In this document: positions 1-12,257 of the stretch, in pieces
How the letters are laid out: each line of letters starts with the position of its first letter
Position numbering within the stretch: the stretch's first letter is position 1
Source: Talinum fruticosum
Taxonomy: Eukaryota; Streptophyta; Magnoliopsida; Caryophyllales; Talinaceae
Direction: 5' to 3'
Length of the DNA: 64,000 nucleotides
Assembly (NCBI GenBank): GCA_021018815.1
Contig: JAITYX010000135.1
Coordinates: forward strand, 62,001 to 126,000
Program-made: the position numbers and the translations under genes
Notes under the pieces: model-generated
Database searches by the model: none
What the model was told of the DNA's origin: nothing
The model's input: only the letters and a program-made list of their open reading frames with translations

Positions 1-969
1 GATGCGATTCTTGATTTTCCAGAAAGCTCATTGAGTCTAGTTTCTAATTCTTTCATCATTATGCTTGCTTCAGAAGTGTGGGAAAAAATATAATTCAGAG
101 AGTAAAGAAGTGTCCGTTACCACACTCTTCTTACTTTCCAACTCATATCTTTCCGTTCCTCAACGAAATTGAGCTTATAATACGTTATTCGAAAACTCTT
201 TTAATAAGGACGTTAGAAACATAGATTCAAAATAGCTTTGGACTGAAATATGACTAAAATCGAGGTCCAAATCATTAGGAAGGCTGCAGAAACAAACCAA
301 AAACGCAAAACCCAAGTGAAAAGCATAAATGGGGCATAAAGTACATAAATATGAACTTAAATCCCCAAAAATGACAAGCAACTTCCTATGAAATCTAATG
401 CAAAAATGACACTTATCAAGTACAAAATAAGAGAGGGAGACAGGAGTCACATACCGACGGAAGCGACAACGAGTAAGAATGAGCGAGAGGAAGTAGCAAC
501 AACGATAAGGAGAGGCATGAGCGAGAGACGAGAGTAGAGCAGCGAGCGGTGATTAGATAGCGAGTGGCGACGACGGCTAAGAGAGAACAACGATGACGAC
601 AAGGAGACAGCAGAGAGTAGAGTGACGAGAGCAAGTGCGGAGCGAGAGTAAGAGAGTAGAGAGCATAGAGCATAGAGTGAAGGTGGAAAACTAGGCTGAT
701 CGTGGTTTTTTTGTTTCGATACACTTTTGATTATGATTCAATGAAAGAATCATAGTAATAAACAACTATTAGTACGAGTTCTTTCATCTGAATTGTAGTT
801 AAAAGAGGACATATCCACCTATGACGATTGTTCAATGAAAAATCGTAATAATAGGTATGTAATAAAAGACCGCTTATTTACAAAAATGTCACCACCTCAT
901 TTTCGTTAACGGTTTTTGTTTATAACCATCATAAAATGTCCATAATAAAAGGTCATATATGTAGTAGTG
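1..969 (-). mobile_element. CACTA (En/Spm) element, terminal part, running off the left edge
   Basis: The right boundary is AGTAGTG at 963-969, the reverse complement of the CACTACT terminus, so the element lies to the left and its 5' end is at 969 on the minus strand. Subterminal hairpins sit at about 727-765 and 820-858; the first is TATGATTC-loop-GAATCATA. The same kind of hairpin lies just inside the CACTA terminus at 58,209. Bases 416-724 read on the minus strand as a CT-rich tract like a 5' UTR or first exon, matching the layout at 58,430-58,580. No transposase domain lies inside the visible part. The other terminus and target duplication are outside the window. Confidence 0.6.
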
Positions 970-2600
970 ATTATGCACCTAGGAGTACATGCTCCCAGGA
1001 CATATATTACCAAATGGTTGAATGAAAGAAAAAATAGTTAGGTTTTATGCATCTAACATAATGGCATGTCACTCGAAAGTATATGCTCTCATATAAATAT
1101 AGAAATTTACAAGCAAACCAACACCTAATAATGTGCCTTAGTCATATGAGCATCTCAGGACAAACAACATTAGAAAATAACATGCAAAAAATAAATGATC
1201 ACATATATCGCAACTGGGGCCGCAAAAACACGCATACCTCAGATATTGGAAAACCCCTTTTTGTATAGTAAACTTATAATGACTGTTGTTATCGACAATC
1301 ATCATAAGTTGTATCAATCTACACCGTACACGTGTATCAAATTGATCCCAATTGTGCATATTTTTAATTTTAATTAAATAAAAAAATAAATTATAAAAAT
1401 TATTAATTATTTCTAAAATTTAATTAAAATGATTAATTTTTAGTGTTTGGCAATATTCAACTACTCACTCATAGAAAAACAAAAGAACTTCAATCCCAAA
1501 AAAAAAAAGAAAACAAAAGAACCCCAAACCCTATGCTATGTCGTTTATGTGCAGTCACCACCATTGAAACTGGTCAGGCGATGTTTTCTGGCAATTTTCT
1601 GGCGACGATTTTCCACCCGCTCCATCTCTCTTATCTTTCTCTTCTCTCAATATGTCTCTCCCACAAGCCTCAGTTCCCGCGTCTATGAAGCAGCCACAAT
1701 CCATCACCCCTCTGTTCACTCTTTATGTTTTCTGTTTCTAATTTCTACTTACAATCTCCTATCACACTGGAATCCATGGAGGGTCTTCGCTAAATTAACA
1801 TGTTGCACTTTTTTATGCTCTATTCAAGTTGAACTGTACCCAACACATTGAGCCACATCGCCAAATCACTCTTCGCGGAAAAGCTTTACTGTTCCAGAAT
1901 CTATGGAGGTAGAGGAGTTGAGTTGAAATTGTGAAAGGGCTGGAAACTTCAGTGACAATGTTGAAGGTCCTATGTTTCTTTTTATTTATTATTTTTTAAT
2001 AATTTTTATTAGTTCTCTTGATTTGTGTTGTTGACCAATTTGGAGCAAGCAAACAAGATCATACGAAATTATTTTTCTTAATATTTATAAATGTTTTTTA
2101 ACTAAAAAATATAATTTTACATTTTTGACATAAAAATAATTAATTGTCAAGATCTAATAAATGTGACATATGTAAGGCTAGGATTTTTTCAAATATAATA
2201 ATTATCATATAACGAAAATTATTATAAATGTATCATTTTTGTAACGCACCTGCAATGACAAGTCTATCCTGCACAGCCATACATAGATGAATTTATGTCT
2301 CTCCCATGCCCAGTTTGTCCAGACAACTCTCCACCAAAACACAGGCTGAGTTTCAGGGCTAAATAAAGTATAAGCTTTGTGAATGACAAACTTCTCTATA
2401 TTTTTACCTCATTATATTTTGACCCTCTGGCTACATATCAATACTCCGTATGAGATTTAATAAATTATTATTGTATTTCTTTTAAAAATATTGTTACTTG
2501 ACTATCCCATAGTATCAATAAAATTATGAAAAAGTTTATGAAATCTTATAAATAATAAATTAGTAATTTAAGTATAACTTTTTTAACAATTTACTACCAT
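970..2600. other. AT-rich stretch without a recognised gene
   Basis: I see no protein family here. Bases 1,443-1,851 hold two overlapping plus-strand frames with CT-rich, leader-like sequence, but they lack conserved motifs and could be an old transposon leader. The rest is AT-rich with many stops on both strands. Confidence 0.4.
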
Positions 2601-2722
2601 AAGAGTAGTAAATGATTAAAAAAACCTTCTTTTAAATCATTTATCACTACGTACTATAGATAGTAAGAGTAGTAAATGATTAAAAAACCTTCTTTTAAAT
2701 CATTTATCACTAGTACTATAGA
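2601..2722. repeat. Tandem duplication, 64-bp period, about 1.9 copies
   Basis: The segment beginning AAGAGTAGTAAATGATT at 2,601 recurs at 2,665 with only small differences. Both copies contain the inverted pair AAATGATT and AATCATTT, so each unit could fold into a hairpin. It looks like a local slippage or unequal-exchange duplication. Confidence 0.7.
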
Positions 2723-3960
2723 GCAAAGTGTCAGTAACTCTATATTTTTTATTCTTATTCATATAGACCTATCTCTTTTTTTTTTTTTTTTTTGGAAGGA
2801 ATATAGACCTATCTCTTTACATTGTTATTTTTCACATTCTTTTTCTATTACCGAAAATATATGTTATTTTTATTAAATTTATGGGGATTGTACTCATTTC
2901 AATGCAAATATATAAGTTATTTTTGTTAAACTTTCTTGCTCATGTGAGCTTCTTCTATTACTTTTTTTGATTTTTACTTCTATTTTTTTCAATCACTTAA
3001 AACGCGATATTTTATTCATGTGAATTATTCATAGACTATATTTTTCTCAGGATTTTCTTAAAAAGACTTTTCTTATGCCAACGTGCCATGTTTCAATTAA
3101 AAGAAAAACACAAAAAATAGCTCATATTACTGAATATTTTTTATAACATCATACTTTTAATATTTTTTGCAGTAGTAAATATAGGTTATCTAACAGTGTC
3201 TCTATTTTAGGAGTAATTTAAGTTAGACTCAAAGGTACATAGAAAATAGGGATATCAAATCTAAACTTAAAGTCCAAACCCACAACTCATCTCAACTCCG
3301 TTATATAACTGGTAAAAACATTATCTCTATCAAAATTCTAACGCTCATCTAATTACATCGCTCTCAATTACTCTAAATGCATCTACCTAAACTAACTTAT
3401 CTATGATTATTGCGTGTCATTTCACCAGTATAAAGTGAGGACGTGGTGTAATGTATATGGATGACCATAAATGGATGATGGACCAATGAATTTAATGTTT
3501 ATATTGTCAGAAACAAACACATATTCATTGCCAGAAACCATGATGTCTTACCAAACCTCAAAGATCAACAACCATACAATTTTTTTTTGAACTATTGTAA
3601 TATGGAATACCAACAATCATAAAGTTCTAATTTATGCCTCTCCACAAAGGGTAAAGCTGTCATATTCCCCTAATGACATCCCCGAATGACTAATAATTTA
3701 CATAGTGATGAATTTTAAGATAGTCACTCTTAAATTACCTACTGCCTAAATTATTTTTAAAGTCACCACAAAAGCATCAATCTCACAATATATGAGATGA
3801 TTTTACAAAAGACTTACTAAAAATTATATTAGACAAAAATAACAACATATGAGCGAAAGACAAATACTCGGGTAATTAAGCGACTAATATGTGCTACAGG
3901 TCTTGGTTTATATCACAAAAAGCCAAAACAACTATTGCAACTTGCAAAACTTTTAAATTA
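2723..3960. other. AT-rich non-coding stretch
   Basis: A poly-T run of about 20 bases lies at 2,770-2,792, followed by low-complexity A/T-rich sequence with stops in all frames. I recognise no gene, RNA or element boundary here. Confidence 0.4.
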
Positions 3961-4241
3961 GTATTCTCTCTGTTTCAAAATACATGTCGTTTTAAGATTA
4001 TGCGGAAATATTAAGAAAACACAAAATTCAGGATAAATTTTATGTTAAAGACTAAGTTGCCCCTATATTTTATTGAAAACAAAAAAAAGTCAATGAAATA
4101 AAAAGATAAACAAAGAAATTAATAAGGACAAAGTTGGTAAGTTAGTAATTAATATGTCATTAAAATTATAAAGTGATAAGTATTATTAAAAGAGAAAAGT
4201 TAATTGAAAAAGTAACTTGTATTTTAAAACGGATGGAGTAC
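3961..4241. mobile_element. Stowaway-like (Tc1/mariner) MITE
   Basis: The left end reads GTATTCTCTCTGTTTCAA. The reverse complement of the right end reads GTACTCCATCCGTTTTAA. These imperfect inverted repeats continue for about 26 bases and are flanked by TA on both sides (3,959-3,960 and 4,242-4,243), the expected Stowaway target duplication. The element is 281 bp, AT-rich and non-coding. A second family member is recognisable at 37,139-37,294 through its shared interior and right end. Confidence 0.75.
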
Positions 4242-4300
4242 TAATTAAGAAACTAGGAGAAAAAACATTTAGATAACAATTAATATTTGAATTATGGGGG

Positions 4301-4561
4301 ATGGATATGATTCGTTGTATAGAAATCCTCAAAAAGAAACTGGTGCAAAACTGTGCGGAAAAGTTTTACCTGGGAAGACATAAACTGATAATTAGTAGAA
4401 GGGGCATCTTAGCTGTGTGTTTTGCTATGAGCATATTTTGCACTGTATGGAGCGCATTTTCTTCAAGTGCCATGCTTATTTACGCTAAAAACATACCAAG
4501 AAACTGGACTTTTACACAGGAGAACACCGTTTCATCATTTATTGCAGAGGCAACTAACTAA
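4301..4561 (+). other. Unrecognised 86-codon open frame
   Basis: An uninterrupted ATG-to-stop frame encodes a basic N-terminal third, then a hydrophobic stretch (about residues 45-65, GILAVCFAMSIFCTVW onward) that could span a membrane. I recognise no family. The surrounding sequence has no coding-like character and no clear splice sites, so this may be a chance frame. It begins 60 bases after the MITE. Confidence 0.12.
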
Positions 4562-5029
4562 ACGTGGCTGAGGGCATTTTGCAGCAGTGTTGTATATAAC
4601 TGTGGAGAGAAAGAAATTTTCAAACTTAGAGAAACTAATATTTGATTTTTTTTTTTTTTTGTTTTTGAATGTTTTGAAACTTAGAATTATCATGTAAAAT
4701 TTTAAATTACTATGTAAAAATATGAAATCTATCTGAATTAACCGTATGGAGAAATGGACATAAATTAGCTCAATTAATAAAATCCTGGTAATCGTTACTA
4801 GATACTTAGGTTTGATTACCGTCTGCATCAATCTTTGTACTTCCTTTTCATAAAAGAATAAAAATATATATATAGTCTGGAAAGATACGATGCCTTTGTG
4901 TGCAGTAATTATTCCTTGGAAAAAAATTTTAAAAATCACTTAACTTTTGGCCAAAATTTTAAAAAAATCACCAAATTTTCAAATGAGTTTGAAAAATCAT
5001 TGATCTTAAGTATTTGGTACAATTATAAC

Positions 5030-6216
5030 TAAACCTGGCAAAAGCCGACCCGACCTGGAAACCCGACCCAAATCCACCCAAAAATTTTGGGTCTTGGATA
5101 TGATTTCTCGACCCGAACCCCGAAAAATAACCGAACTTGAAAGACCCGCAAATTAGCGGATCAAATCCGACCCAAATCCGTTCAACCCGTTGGGTCAAGG
5201 TAATAAAAACAACAATTTTAGCTTTGTGACTTGTTGATTGAATGTTTTATGCAAATTATATAATTTTTCCTTCACTTTATCACTGTTTTAATGATGGTTA
5301 TTTATCATATCACATCATTTAAAGAGACATTACATATTATTATCGCAATCGTTTACAAACGAAGACTAATACTATTTTATTTCTCAACTTCTTCCTCATA
5401 TAAAAAGCCATTATATACAAAAATTATGCATAGTTAATTTCAATAAAAATATATCCGAATTCAAATGGTGTGATATATTAAAAATACTGAAAGTGCACAA
5501 GTTACATTGTTCCATTTTTGGTGAACGGAATATACCTAGTCACATCTTAAATACTATACTTTTTTTTGCGAAATAAAATTACTATAATAATGTAAAATTT
5601 AGATGTTATAATTAAAAATAATTTATTTTAATTTATTGTAAATCTCTAATTCTTATTTATTTGAAATTGTTATAACTATATACCTCCTAGGATGGGCAAT
5701 GGATCGGGTTAAAACAAAGTCAAATTTTTACTAGTGAATAAAATGGGTCGGTTACGCCGACCTAGGTCAACCTTTTTTGATGTGTTTTAAAATGCAGTAA
5801 AATATGTATATAAACCCCCTTAGTATACGAGAAGAGCTGAAATAAATATTGAAACCTTAAACGAATCATTAACAAAACAAGTAACTATTATTCAACCAAT
5901 TATTTACCTAATCTTTCATTGATCTTATTTAAATGGGACAAGCGGTCAAACTGCGCGACTCAATAGGGTCTTCACACAAATATCATAATGAAATTTTTGA
6001 ATATTCTTTTTAGAAAATACAAATACTATACTTTTTCATATGACTATTGGCAGTTTTAAGCAAAAATTATGCTGAATTTTTATAATTAAAAAAATAACTG
6101 ATAAAAAGGCGGTCTCAACTCATTGGGTCGACCCAAAACCCGTATAACCCGATATACGACAGCCTTTATTTTATCCGAACCCGAATACACCCGACCCGTC
6201 CGAATTGACAGGTCTA
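5030..6216. mobile_element. Non-autonomous hAT-type element with ACCCG-rich ends
   Basis: Both flanks carry the identical 8-bp sequence ATTATAAC (5,022-5,029 and 6,217-6,224), the duplication length expected for hAT transposons. The termini are TAAACCTGGCAAAAG on the left and, reverse-complemented on the right, TAGACCTGTCAATTC. Arrays of ACCCGACCCG-like motifs lie just inside both ends (5,045-5,190 and 6,120-6,200). The 1,187-bp interior is AT-rich and has no hAT transposase (hATC dimerisation or BED finger), so it would depend on an autonomous relative. Confidence 0.85.
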
Positions 6217-6224
6217 ATTATAAC

Positions 6225-8080
6225 CAAACTCAATATTCTATCAACACCTTACTAATTATAGAAATTTTTAAATTTTGTTGTGTTAAAAGGATAAATTCAT
6301 TAATTGAAAACCATAAGTCATTCTATAATAATTTTCATATGCAAATGAGTACATCGTTAAAACAACAAAATAAATCGTTCTGGATCACAAGAAAAAAATT
6401 ATAATTAATATTTATTTCTACTTAAGTGAAACAATTTCTGTTTATTTTTGAAGACATAAGAAGGGGAGAAAAAGTTTTAGTTCAAGAGGACAATTAACAT
6501 GATATTTAAAATAATTTAGGGTTAGTATTCGGTAGCAATTTGTAATAAGAGCATTTCCATTGAAATGAGATGACCGCACACATAAAAGAAAGAAAGAAAG
6601 AAAAAACGTATGTTAAATATCTCTAACAAGGATGACCGCTACAAATTGAACCCAAGAATAAAATACTTCTACTTTTAATAGTAAAAAGTCCATTAATAGG
6701 ACTAAAGAAGATAATTGTACAATCTCATATTAACAACCAGCTGTATAGTACCCTTTAGGAGGTATAGCCCAGTGGTAGTATGATTGGATTACATAAGAAA
6801 AATTAAGGCTCAATTCTTCCTTAAGGTGACACTGACAATGCTTTACCATTAAAAGAAGTAAATGTTAGGCTGGTTATTTTTCAATAGGAAAAGATAGTTG
6901 TAAATGTTAGACATGTGGAGAAATAGAGCATTATGCTAGCAAATATAAAAATAGAAAAAATAACAAGCTCATAGAGACATTAGGAAGCTAAGATATATGT
7001 TGTGATTAGCAAAGATGACGTGTTAGACTTTCTATTAAAAAACAACAAAGGAATAGTTGAAATTATCATAAAAGATGAATATACAGACAATGAATATGAA
7101 GAAAATAGTTCCATATAATGGAAAGTAATGAAGTTACCCTGAGAGATTGACATGGTGAACACTTTGTCATAGATAATGAGAATAATAATGATGAAATTAA
7201 GGAAGATTGGGTGATCCCAATTATCCCCAAATGCATGATATATAAGAAATATTTATTTTAACTTAAGAGCAAATATGTGTATAAAATAATAGAAGGACAT
7301 CTTAAAATTAAAGATTGTAAGTATAATATGGGCAAAGTTAATCTCATTAATGATGTGCCCCTCTTGTCATGTTTTGTGTGATTACAAGATTACATCAAAG
7401 ATCCTTTGATGTTGATTCAAGGTCATGTGCCCCATTTTCTTTTGATGCCTTTTTCAAATATTTCCTGTATCATACTCGTAGCAGGTTATGCACTTTGCAT
7501 ATTGTGCTTGTTGTGAGTGGCTTCTCGTTTAGTCAAGGGGACAAGTTGATCAATGGCCTTTGGATGATGTTTTTATTATTTTATCACGTTGTATGATTTT
7601 TATTTTTAGATCGTATGCCATGCATGCTATTAGACATGAACTATGCTAGACATTTTCTAAATGTAGATATTAAAGCATACGATTATGCGAAAATGCTTTT
7701 TCCAAATGAAAAACTAGTACCATTGCACTTGTAGCCCTCACTCCCTTGTGAATAGGCGACTGAGTTTCGTGATCTTGAGTAAATTTATTGGAAATTTTGG
7801 CATGTTGGGCCTAATAACCAGTTGAGTTTAGGCCTGGCAAGCTACTGATGTGTCAAGGTCATGCTCGGAGTGCATAAAAGGCCCTTTGATGTTGTGCATT
7901 GCTAGAGTCTTTGCGCTTGACTGAGCCATCCAAATTTTGATCAAGTGTCATGCCTGGATGTATTATTTTGTAAGTGGATTGTTGCTTTACTCCTTAGACA
8001 TGGATATGACTAGCAATTATTGTGTAGTGACTTCCCATGTACATTTGGTGCTTCTTGATAAACTTTTTGTTCTCCTATGA
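6225..8080. other. Degraded stretch with no clear gene
   Basis: Apart from the zinc-knuckle-like remnant listed at 6,890-6,993, I see only short frames full of stops. A frame at 7,369-7,596 (75 codons) has no recognised motif. Several sub-regions look like old retroelement material by composition, but I cannot assign them. Confidence 0.3.
6890..6993 (+). pseudogene. Zinc-knuckle-like retroelement remnant
   Basis: One frame reads CKC-stop-TCGEIEHYASKY followed by a lysine/asparagine-rich tail. This fits a CX2CX4HX4C nucleic-acid-binding knuckle in which one position is now a stop and the last cysteine is tyrosine. Such knuckles occur in the gag or coat region of LTR retrotransposons and in integrated plant pararetroviruses. 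No neighbouring reverse transcriptase or movement-protein signature supports either choice. The remnant is short and broken. Confidence 0.3.
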
Positions 8081-8340
8081 AAATGGAGATTTTAAAAAAT
8101 GAAAAGAAATTAGAAATGGAATTGAAATTGGAAATTTGGAAATGAAGAAATGGAACTTGGAGGTGAAACAGGAGAATGGAAATTGGAAAAGATTGGAATT
8201 GGGGAAAAAGGATTGGAATTGGAGTTTGGAAAATCAAACATTTAAAGTTCGGGGATAGAAAATTGAAAGTTAAACTAGAGAGAAATGGAATTCAAAAAAA
8301 GAAATTAGAATTTAAAAATTGAAAATTGGAAAAAGTTTAG
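8080..8340 (+). repeat. Purine-rich imperfect repeat tract (GGAAATTGGAAA-like)
   Basis: The plus strand is strongly purine-biased and built from variants of GGAAATTGGAAA and GGAATTGG over about 250 bases. The reverse strand gives a low-complexity frame of Ser, Phe, Ile and Pro (8,010-8,237) with no family resemblance. It lies downstream, in element orientation, of the minus-strand gypsy gag relic and may be a decayed linker of that element. Confidence 0.5.
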
Positions 8341-8539
8341 GGTTGGCACCAGAGCTTAGGGTTCCCTATGTATCCACTATAGTGGAATCAAGCATTCGTA
8401 GTTCAAAGGCTTGCAATTTGGCATTTTTTTGTTTTTATTAGGAAATTTAAAATAGGGTTGGACCTAAAATGATTTACAAATAGGAAGTGCATATTTTATT
8501 GTCATCCTCGATGAGTTATGGACTCATTGGATGATGAAG

Positions 8540-9900
8540 TGTAGTGCTTTATTTAAGGGGTCCTTTTGCAAGGGAGCTTGCTAGACTTGAGCATGTCTTC
8601 TAGTTTGTCTTTGAAAATCCAACAATGCTCAGTGTCATGTCCCCGAGACTGATGGTACTTGTAGAATTTGCTAGGGTTCGAGATTTTGGACTTCATAGCA
8701 TTTTCCGATTCAGCTTCGATGGGAGGGAGCTCTATCTTGCCTTTGGAGAGAAGGATTTCTTGTGTTTAATTATCGATAACGAGGGTGTAGTGATTGATGG
8801 CATTCACCTTTGCACTTTTTTCTTTACTCTAGTAGGGACTCCTCCAGTTTGTTGTGGTTTTTGTGGCCATTGTTGCTAATTCTTCCTCAATTAGAATTCC
8901 AACATCTCTTAAAGAAGTAAAGTTCATGAAAGGCGAGAACTTCTAGTTGTAAAAAGGCCTCCGATTTTTTATGATGAACCTAACTTGATCTTTTCTCGGG
9001 CTCGATCCACTATGTGATCAGCTTTTGCCCTCCATTGAATAAGAAAGTTAGTGAACTTTTCTTATTTTCTTGCTTCACCAATTCTAAGTCTCGAAGGGTG
9101 ATTTATAGATCAATATTATAGGAGTATTGATGTAGAAAATCCTCGCAAAGATTAGTCCAGTTTGTGACCTTGCGTGGATCAAAAGCATACCAATTCATAA
9201 TGTTTTTTATCAAATGTCCATAGAAAGATGACATTGTATGTGTCTCCTGGTACATCTTTTAAGGTCATCGGCCCCACAAAATTCCTCACATGGTGGTGAG
9301 GGTTCTCAATCCCATGGAACTTGATGTTGGGCATGGTGAGTTTTGGAGGTAATTTGCCTTTCGAGATTGAAGTGAATCTTGCATTGTCTAGGTAATAATT
9401 GTTCAACATGGAAGACTCCCTCAGCAGTTACTCAATATTATCTACCCTAATGTGGATGTGAGCTTTTCCCTTTCGAGACTTAGGTACATCATCTTCGACT
9501 TAGGGTCGACCTCTTATTCTTGTTCTTTAGGTTCGTTGCTCTTTTCATAGATTTTGGGTGAGCTTTTCAATGGTCGTGTCATGGCTTCAAGTCTCTTATC
9601 GTGCACCTCCATTCTATCCTCCATTTTCTTAATGAAGTTATTAATCAAAGTCAATAAGGGAATTCTTCCTTCCCGAGACATGATGATGCACGAGTTTGGT
9701 ACCATGTCTATCTCGTGGGCTAGATGGTGGTTTAGGATCCTTAATCTCAAACTTTTCCAGTCGTCTAGTTCTAGAATTCTTCTAGTATGAAGAATTTCCT
9801 TATGATGTCCCAAGAGAAAAAAAATGCCTAGGGCTGGCTCTTTAAGAGAATTGAAAGGGAGTTTGGGGGCTTTAGTGGCTATACCCAAAAACAAATTCTA
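8540..9900 (-). pseudogene. gag: Ty3/gypsy gag relic
   Basis: Minus-strand frames in series resemble plant Ty3/gypsy Gag, the capsid/nucleocapsid precursor. The N-terminal part lies at 9,894-9,514 with KKMEDRMEVHDKRLEA, coiled-coil-like. A matrix/capsid segment at 9,409-9,179 contains KLTMPNIKFHGIENPHHHVR and a WTFDK motif. A retrotrans_gag-like stretch at about 9,178-8,930 contains DLCEDFLHQYSYN. A histidine/cysteine segment near 8,690-8,590 has the SRGHDTEHCW-type pattern when frames are followed. Frameshifts and stops separate the pieces, and no protease, RT or integrase was found downstream. A MULE-type MITE lies 60 bases upstream of the first start codon. Confidence 0.65.
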
Positions 9901-9959
9901 AAATGAACAGTTTGGTATTGTATTTTTTTTTGGATGTAGGAAATGCAGAAAGAAAATAA

Positions 9960-10391
9960 AGATATTCCATTTGATCTCATTGTGTTTTTGTAAATTTCAT
10001 TTGGTAAACGCAAAAATTTAAAAATTCAAATAGTTATCTTATGTTTTAACAAAATATGATTGATGACATTTATCGTTAAATTTTATTGTTAACTAATGAC
10101 GTGTCATTTTTAGAGTGTTTTGAACCCTAAAATTTTAAATTTCAAAATAGCACCCTTATGAGCAGGTGCAAGGGAAGACAGTTCAAAAACGAAAGATTAG
10201 GGACGAGAAAGAGGTTAGACAAAGAAATCTATGGGCAATTTGGTCATTCCGGTTGATTTTTAACGGCATTAGTGACATAGGGATGTTATGTTGACAATTT
10301 TTTAAATAGAGGGATACTATTTGGAGTTAATATTTTTCTTGTTTATCAAATGAAATCTGCATAAACACAAGGTAACCAAATGGAATTTCCC
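9960..10391. mobile_element. Mutator-like (MULE) MITE with perfect 10-bp target duplication
   Basis: Identical flanks AAGAAAATAA occur at 9,950-9,959 and 10,392-10,401, a length typical of Mutator-superfamily insertions (usually 9, range 8-11). The ends form imperfect inverted repeats of about 48 bp. The left arm contains ATTCCATTTGATCTCATTG and the right arm, reverse-complemented, contains ATTCCATTTGGTTACCTTG; both continue to TTTCATTTG-TAAAC. The 432-bp interior is non-coding. Confidence 0.85.
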
Positions 10392-10403
10392 AAGAAAATA
10401 ATT

Positions 10404-10530
10404 GGACTGACCTAAAAGGAATGAATCATTTTTTGGCTAATAATGCAAATGATGGCCCAATCTAAAGGGAATGACTCGTAGTTTTTGGCTAATAGTGTAA
10501 GGACGGACCAACCTAGAAGGGATGGCTCTT
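10404..10530 (+). repeat. Imperfect short tandem repeat, period about 48-50 bp
   Basis: Three related blocks begin GGACTGACCTA (10,404), GATGGCCCAATCTA (about 10,451) and GGACGGACCAACCTA (10,501). The first two share TTTTTGGCTAATA. The third is incomplete. There is no coding potential. Confidence 0.5.
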
Positions 10531-12257
10531 TTTACCCCTACAACTACTCATAAGAGTACTATATTAGAATTAAAATTTTAGCTTCAAAACACTCTAAAAA
10601 AAAAAGTCATCCTTTTTCACACAATCGGTAGTAAAGTCGAGTGAACTTACTAAGATAGTAATTCAACTCTCCAAAAAGGGTAATAAGGCTGAAAGCCTAA
10701 CAGATGCATCTATGCCACGGAAGTACCTAAATGCAAGGAAGCCTAATGTATACACAAGTAAAACTTCTCATTCTAATTTTTGAGTTTCACACAATCATGC
10801 AAATTATTGGAATTAAAAGCAATCATAGCATGAATAAAAGTAATAAAGAGAAGCGATCAAACTAAGCTATTACATAGGACAGAGTCAAAATTAAGAAATT
10901 CCATCGATCTCAAACCACAATAACAAAATAGAAATAACTATATACAAAAGGGGAATTAACATGACTAAAATAAGGGGAAAAGGAATTCGGTGGGCGCTCT
11001 CAGGGAGACCTGCATGTAAGACTAGAATCTCAATTGGAATCTGGCTGAATAATGATAATAAAAGGAGGAAATCTGAGTGGGAAATGGCGAATTTTTATGG
11101 AAGGCTAGGGTGAAGAGATGAGAGTTTGAGTGGAGAAAACAGAGAGAGGAGCTTGAAGTGAAAATTCAGTGGAATAAGGGCGGAAAAGCAGCCGAATTGG
11201 TGTCCGAAAATGAGGGAAATGAACTCTGAATTATAGAAAGGTTTATGTTGAAATACACCCCTAACCTGGTCTCCAAAAATATGATAATCATCTAAAATTA
11301 CTCGTCTAGAAAATGAATAAGGGATAAGAGTGAATCTAGGCAGTTGAAACAATCCAAACGATCGTGTTCGGTGATCCTCGGACTGGATCTGGTCAAAACG
11401 ACCTCGTTAGACAGTTTGAGAAAGCAGGCTCATCTTGGGCATCAAAACAACTACATTCCGATGACTTCGGGGTCGGATCCGGCCTGAGCTTAGGTCTGGG
11501 AAGCTGACCCTAGCTTTGGCTAGCACAAATTGAGAAATGAGGACCAAACCTAGTCCTGGAAAGTTTCTATTTTGGAATGTTTTATTTTTGGGCTGATTTT
11601 TGGTGTGGGTTTGCTGTTTTTGGGCTTGATGGAAATTTTTACTTACACTAATTATTTTTTACTGTTAAGGGCTGGATGGAAGTTTTGGGCTGATTTTTGG
11701 CAGTTTTAGGCTAGCTGAACATTAGGAAAGGGGACAAAACTTAGTCCAGTCTCACCTTGAGCACAAAAATGAAGTTAGGCTTTCATCACATATGACAAAA
11801 CAAATTAAATAAATAAAGCATTAAAATTCACGACCACTTTTTGGGCGTCTATAGGAGTAAGTGCAAAAATCCCATTGTTTTACATTACCTTTCAAACTAC
11901 ACAATCCATTTCCAAATGTATATCTTTTGCCATGCATTCAATTGAATTTTAATGTACAATTAGCTTAAAATATTAACATTGGCAATATTGAATTTTAATG
12001 TATATAATTACTTACCACATGTGGCTAAGCAAAGTCAAGATTTGTTGTTATTTATCCAAAAGTCGTTACACTTGTCATTGCCAGTATGACGTTTTTTTCT
12101 CGCTAAATTCATTTGCGATGGGAAATGATTTAAAGACAATGGTGGGTCTATATAAAATGCTATGTCAGTGGCTCTTAGTAAAGTCTCTAGAAAAGTTTTT
12201 AGAAATCTACATTTAGTTTTCACTTACACTAATTCTATGCTCATGTATTACAAGGAT
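10531..12257. other. Gene-free stretch, possibly old gypsy LTR or leader sequence
   Basis: Bases 10,980-11,350 read on the minus strand as a CT-rich leader-like tract with an 85-codon frame (11,352-11,095) lacking known motifs. Bases 11,380-11,760 are relatively GC-rich with repeated phrases such as GGGCTGATTTTTGG and TTTTGGGCTGATTTTTGG. The position upstream, in minus-strand order, of the gypsy gag relic would suit an LTR or leader, but I could not find matching ends. Confidence 0.3.

Noticed and set aside
416..724. 102-codon minus-strand frame, Ser/Leu-rich
   Set aside because: It is a CT-rich leader-like tract in a CACTA element, matching the layout at 58.4-58.6 kb, with no domain.
1443..1851. 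Possible host gene first exon
   Set aside because: There is no conserved domain, no supporting downstream exon and heavy low-complexity composition. Left as unassigned.
5690..5780. Possible further hAT end (TAGGATGGGCAATGGATCGG) inside the 5,030-6,216 element
   Set aside because: No partner end with an 8-bp duplication was found, so it may be only a subterminal motif.
6750..6800. Possible tRNA-like phrase (AGCCCAGTGGTAG)
   Set aside because: The sequence resembles a D-loop/A-box only. No cloverleaf or B-box follows at the right distance.
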